14,347 nucleotides of DNA from Campylobacteraceae bacterium (GTDB taxonomy: Bacteria; Campylobacterota; Campylobacteria; Campylobacterales; Sulfurovaceae). The stretch is from contig JALVEV010000057.1 in the NCBI GenBank assembly GCA_027030605.1, positions 1 through 14,347 of the forward strand, given 5' to 3'. Made by a program: the position numbers and the translations under genes. Under the pieces are notes generated by a model. That model did no database searches, was not told the origin of the DNA, and saw only the letters and a list, made by a program, of their open reading frames with translations. This document shows, piece after piece, positions 13,627 to 14,347 of the stretch. Position 1 is the first letter of the stretch. Every line of letters starts with the position of its first letter.

Positions 13627-14148
13627 ATGAAGAAAAATATTATTCTCATAGGTTTTATGGGTGTAGGTAAAGGGACAACAGCAAGAGCTTATGCAGAAAA
13701 ATATGGATGTTTCAATATAGATACAGATGATTTGATTGAGTCTAAAGATAACAGAAAGATTAAAACTATCTTTGAAAAAGAGGGCGAAAAATACTTTCGT
13801 GCTTTAGAGCAGGAGTGTGCAGACTGGATTGAGAAATCAGTTGATAATACACTTATCTCTTGTGGAGGTGGATTCTACAATGTAAATAACTTAAAAAAGT
13901 TAGGAACGATTGTTTTACTTGATGCCTCTTATGATTGGATATACAATCGACTCTCTACCGCTAAAAACTCAAAAGCAAAATTAAAAAAGCGTCCACTCTT
14001 CTCTGAACCTAAAAAAGCGAAGAAATTATATAAAGAGAGAGAGAAAGCCTATAAAAAAGTTGCAGATATAATAATTGATATGGAAAATAAAGATTTAAAG
14101 AGTGTTATTAAAGAGATACATAAAAAAGCTATTATATATAGTAAGTAA
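13627..14148 (+). CDS. aroK: Shikimate kinase-like protein with unusual P-loop
   Basis: A 173-residue small P-loop kinase. Shikimate kinase marks are present: GFMGVGKGTT (9-18), the shikimate- and metal-binding DTDD (32-35), FRALE with Arg58, CGGGF (79-83), and the lid KKRPLF with Arg122. Shikimate kinase phosphorylates shikimate at O3 in chorismate synthesis, the precursor of both aromatic amino acids and the MqnA substrate. The residue after the P-loop lysine, normally Ser or Thr, is Gly16 followed by Thr, as in the GKGT of adenylate kinase. The start ATG 13627 has AAAAAGG six bases upstream; an earlier TTG at 13597 lies inside the -10 box and is rejected. A second, standard AroK elsewhere in the genome is possible. 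Confidence 0.78.
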   Translation: MKKNIILIGFMGVGKGTTARAYAEKYGCFNIDTDDLIESKDNRKIKTIFEKEGEKYFRALEQECADWIEKSVDNTLISCGGGFYNVNNLKKLGTIVLLDASYDWIYNRLSTAKNSKAKLKKRPLFSEPKKAKKLYKEREKAYKKVADIIIDMENKDLKSVIKEIHKKAIIYSK

Positions 14149-14159
14149 ATTTCTTTTTA

Positions 14160-14198
14160 ACATAAAAATTGAAAATTTTTTAATAAATTTCAAAAAAC
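14160..14198 (+). promoter_or_regulatory. AT-rich UP-element-like stretch of the rRNA promoter
   Basis: A nearly pure A/T stretch lies immediately upstream of the -35 box, where UP elements bind the alpha subunit in strong rRNA promoters. Part of it can fold: TTGAAAATTT (14169-14178) against AAATTTCAA (14185-14193) with one bulge, followed by six A. As a terminator for the preceding gene this would be weak. Confidence 0.5.
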
Positions 14199-14200
14199 CC

Positions 14201-14229
14201 TTGACAAGCAAAAGAAAATCTCCTATAAT
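14201..14229 (+). promoter_or_regulatory. Consensus sigma70 promoter of an rRNA operon
   Basis: TTGACA (14201-14206) and TATAAT (14224-14229) are both perfect and are spaced by 17 bp. The GC-rich stretch after it (ACGCGTCC) fits the discriminator of promoters under stringent (ppGpp) control. Transcription should start near 14236. It is by far the strongest promoter in the window, and the rRNA-type leader behind it explains why. Confidence 0.9.
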
Positions 14230-14235
14230 ACGCGT

Positions 14236-14347
14236 CCAAGAACATTGGGGACGACTTAGAGATTAAGTCAGAGAAGTCGAAGATGTTTTTAAGTGGTCTT
14301 TAACAACTAAATATAAGAAAACAAAACGAACGTCTATTTGAGTTTTT
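14236..14347 (+). ncRNA. Leader of an rRNA operon (16S begins beyond the window)
   Basis: The last 110 bases have no ORF and carry leader signals. A hairpin GACTTA (14253-14258)/TAAGTC (14264-14269) with a 5-nt loop comes first. An alternative partner for CGACTT (14252-14257) is AAGTCG at 14274-14279, so two exclusive folds are possible. A boxA-type sequence follows, then an A-rich stretch that ends in TTGAGTTTTT. The mature 16S start is not reached. Confidence 0.75.
14294..14305 (+). promoter_or_regulatory. boxA antitermination element
   Basis: TGGTCTTTAACA differs by one base from the rRNA boxA consensus TGCTCTTTAACA. boxA RNA is bound by NusB-S10 to stop Rho-dependent termination on untranslated rRNA. 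It follows the leader hairpin, as boxB-like stems precede boxA in other rRNA operons. Confidence 0.8.

Noticed and set aside
14169..14200. Strong terminator after the shikimate kinase-like gene
   Set aside because: The hairpin is almost entirely A/T with a bulge and overlaps the UP element of the rRNA promoter.

Overview
The window looks like the chromosome of an AT-rich member of the Campylobacterota (Epsilonproteobacteria), perhaps a Sulfurimonas-like chemolithotroph. The reasons are the base composition, MqnA of the futalosine menaquinone route, and a waaC-lpxL(htrB) pair of the kind that opens the Campylobacter lipooligosaccharide locus. The 16S gene itself lies just beyond the right edge, so the genus cannot be read from the window.

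Positions 1-1366: a cut-off minus-strand gene of unknown function and a plus-strand glycerophosphotransferase-like gene diverge from a 43-bp gap in which both -10 boxes sit almost on the start codons. The second gene ends tail to tail with the next block.

Positions 1363-10606 (minus strand): ten genes with overlaps of up to 23 bp or no gap, read as mqnA, waaC, lpxL, tagD-like cytidylyltransferase, CDP-glycerol glycerophosphotransferase-like, WaaP/Kdo-kinase-like kinase, cytidylyltransferase-PEP mutase fusion, phosphonopyruvate decarboxylase, cytidylyltransferase-2-aminoethylphosphonate (AEP) transaminase fusion, and LicD-family transferase. Taken together they encode a surface-glycan decoration module. 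PEP is converted to phosphonopyruvate, then phosphonoacetaldehyde, then AEP. AEP is probably activated as CMP-AEP and moved onto inner-core LPS or another glycan by LicD. CDP-glycerol is made in parallel for the two glycerophosphotransferase-like enzymes. Three HxGH cytidylyltransferase domains lie in one operon, and the one fused to PEP mutase has lost its second signature motif.

Positions 10607-10799: a divergent intergenic region with a long hairpin-forming inverted repeat (32-nt arms, 23 of them perfectly paired, around a GC-rich loop).

Positions 10800-12691 (plus strand): moaD, moaE and moeA of molybdenum cofactor synthesis. The codons for the catalytic Gly-Gly tail of MoaD also form the Shine-Dalgarno sequence of moaE.

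Positions 12688-13580: a 41-codon minus-strand ORF and a CI/S24-type self-cleaving repressor diverge from a 29-bp near-perfect palindrome that contains a TATAAT box in each direction, which looks like an autoregulated switch. There is no other phage gene.

Positions 13592-14347: a shikimate-kinase-like gene with an unusual P-loop, then a consensus sigma70 promoter, leader hairpin and boxA that mark the start of an rRNA operon.
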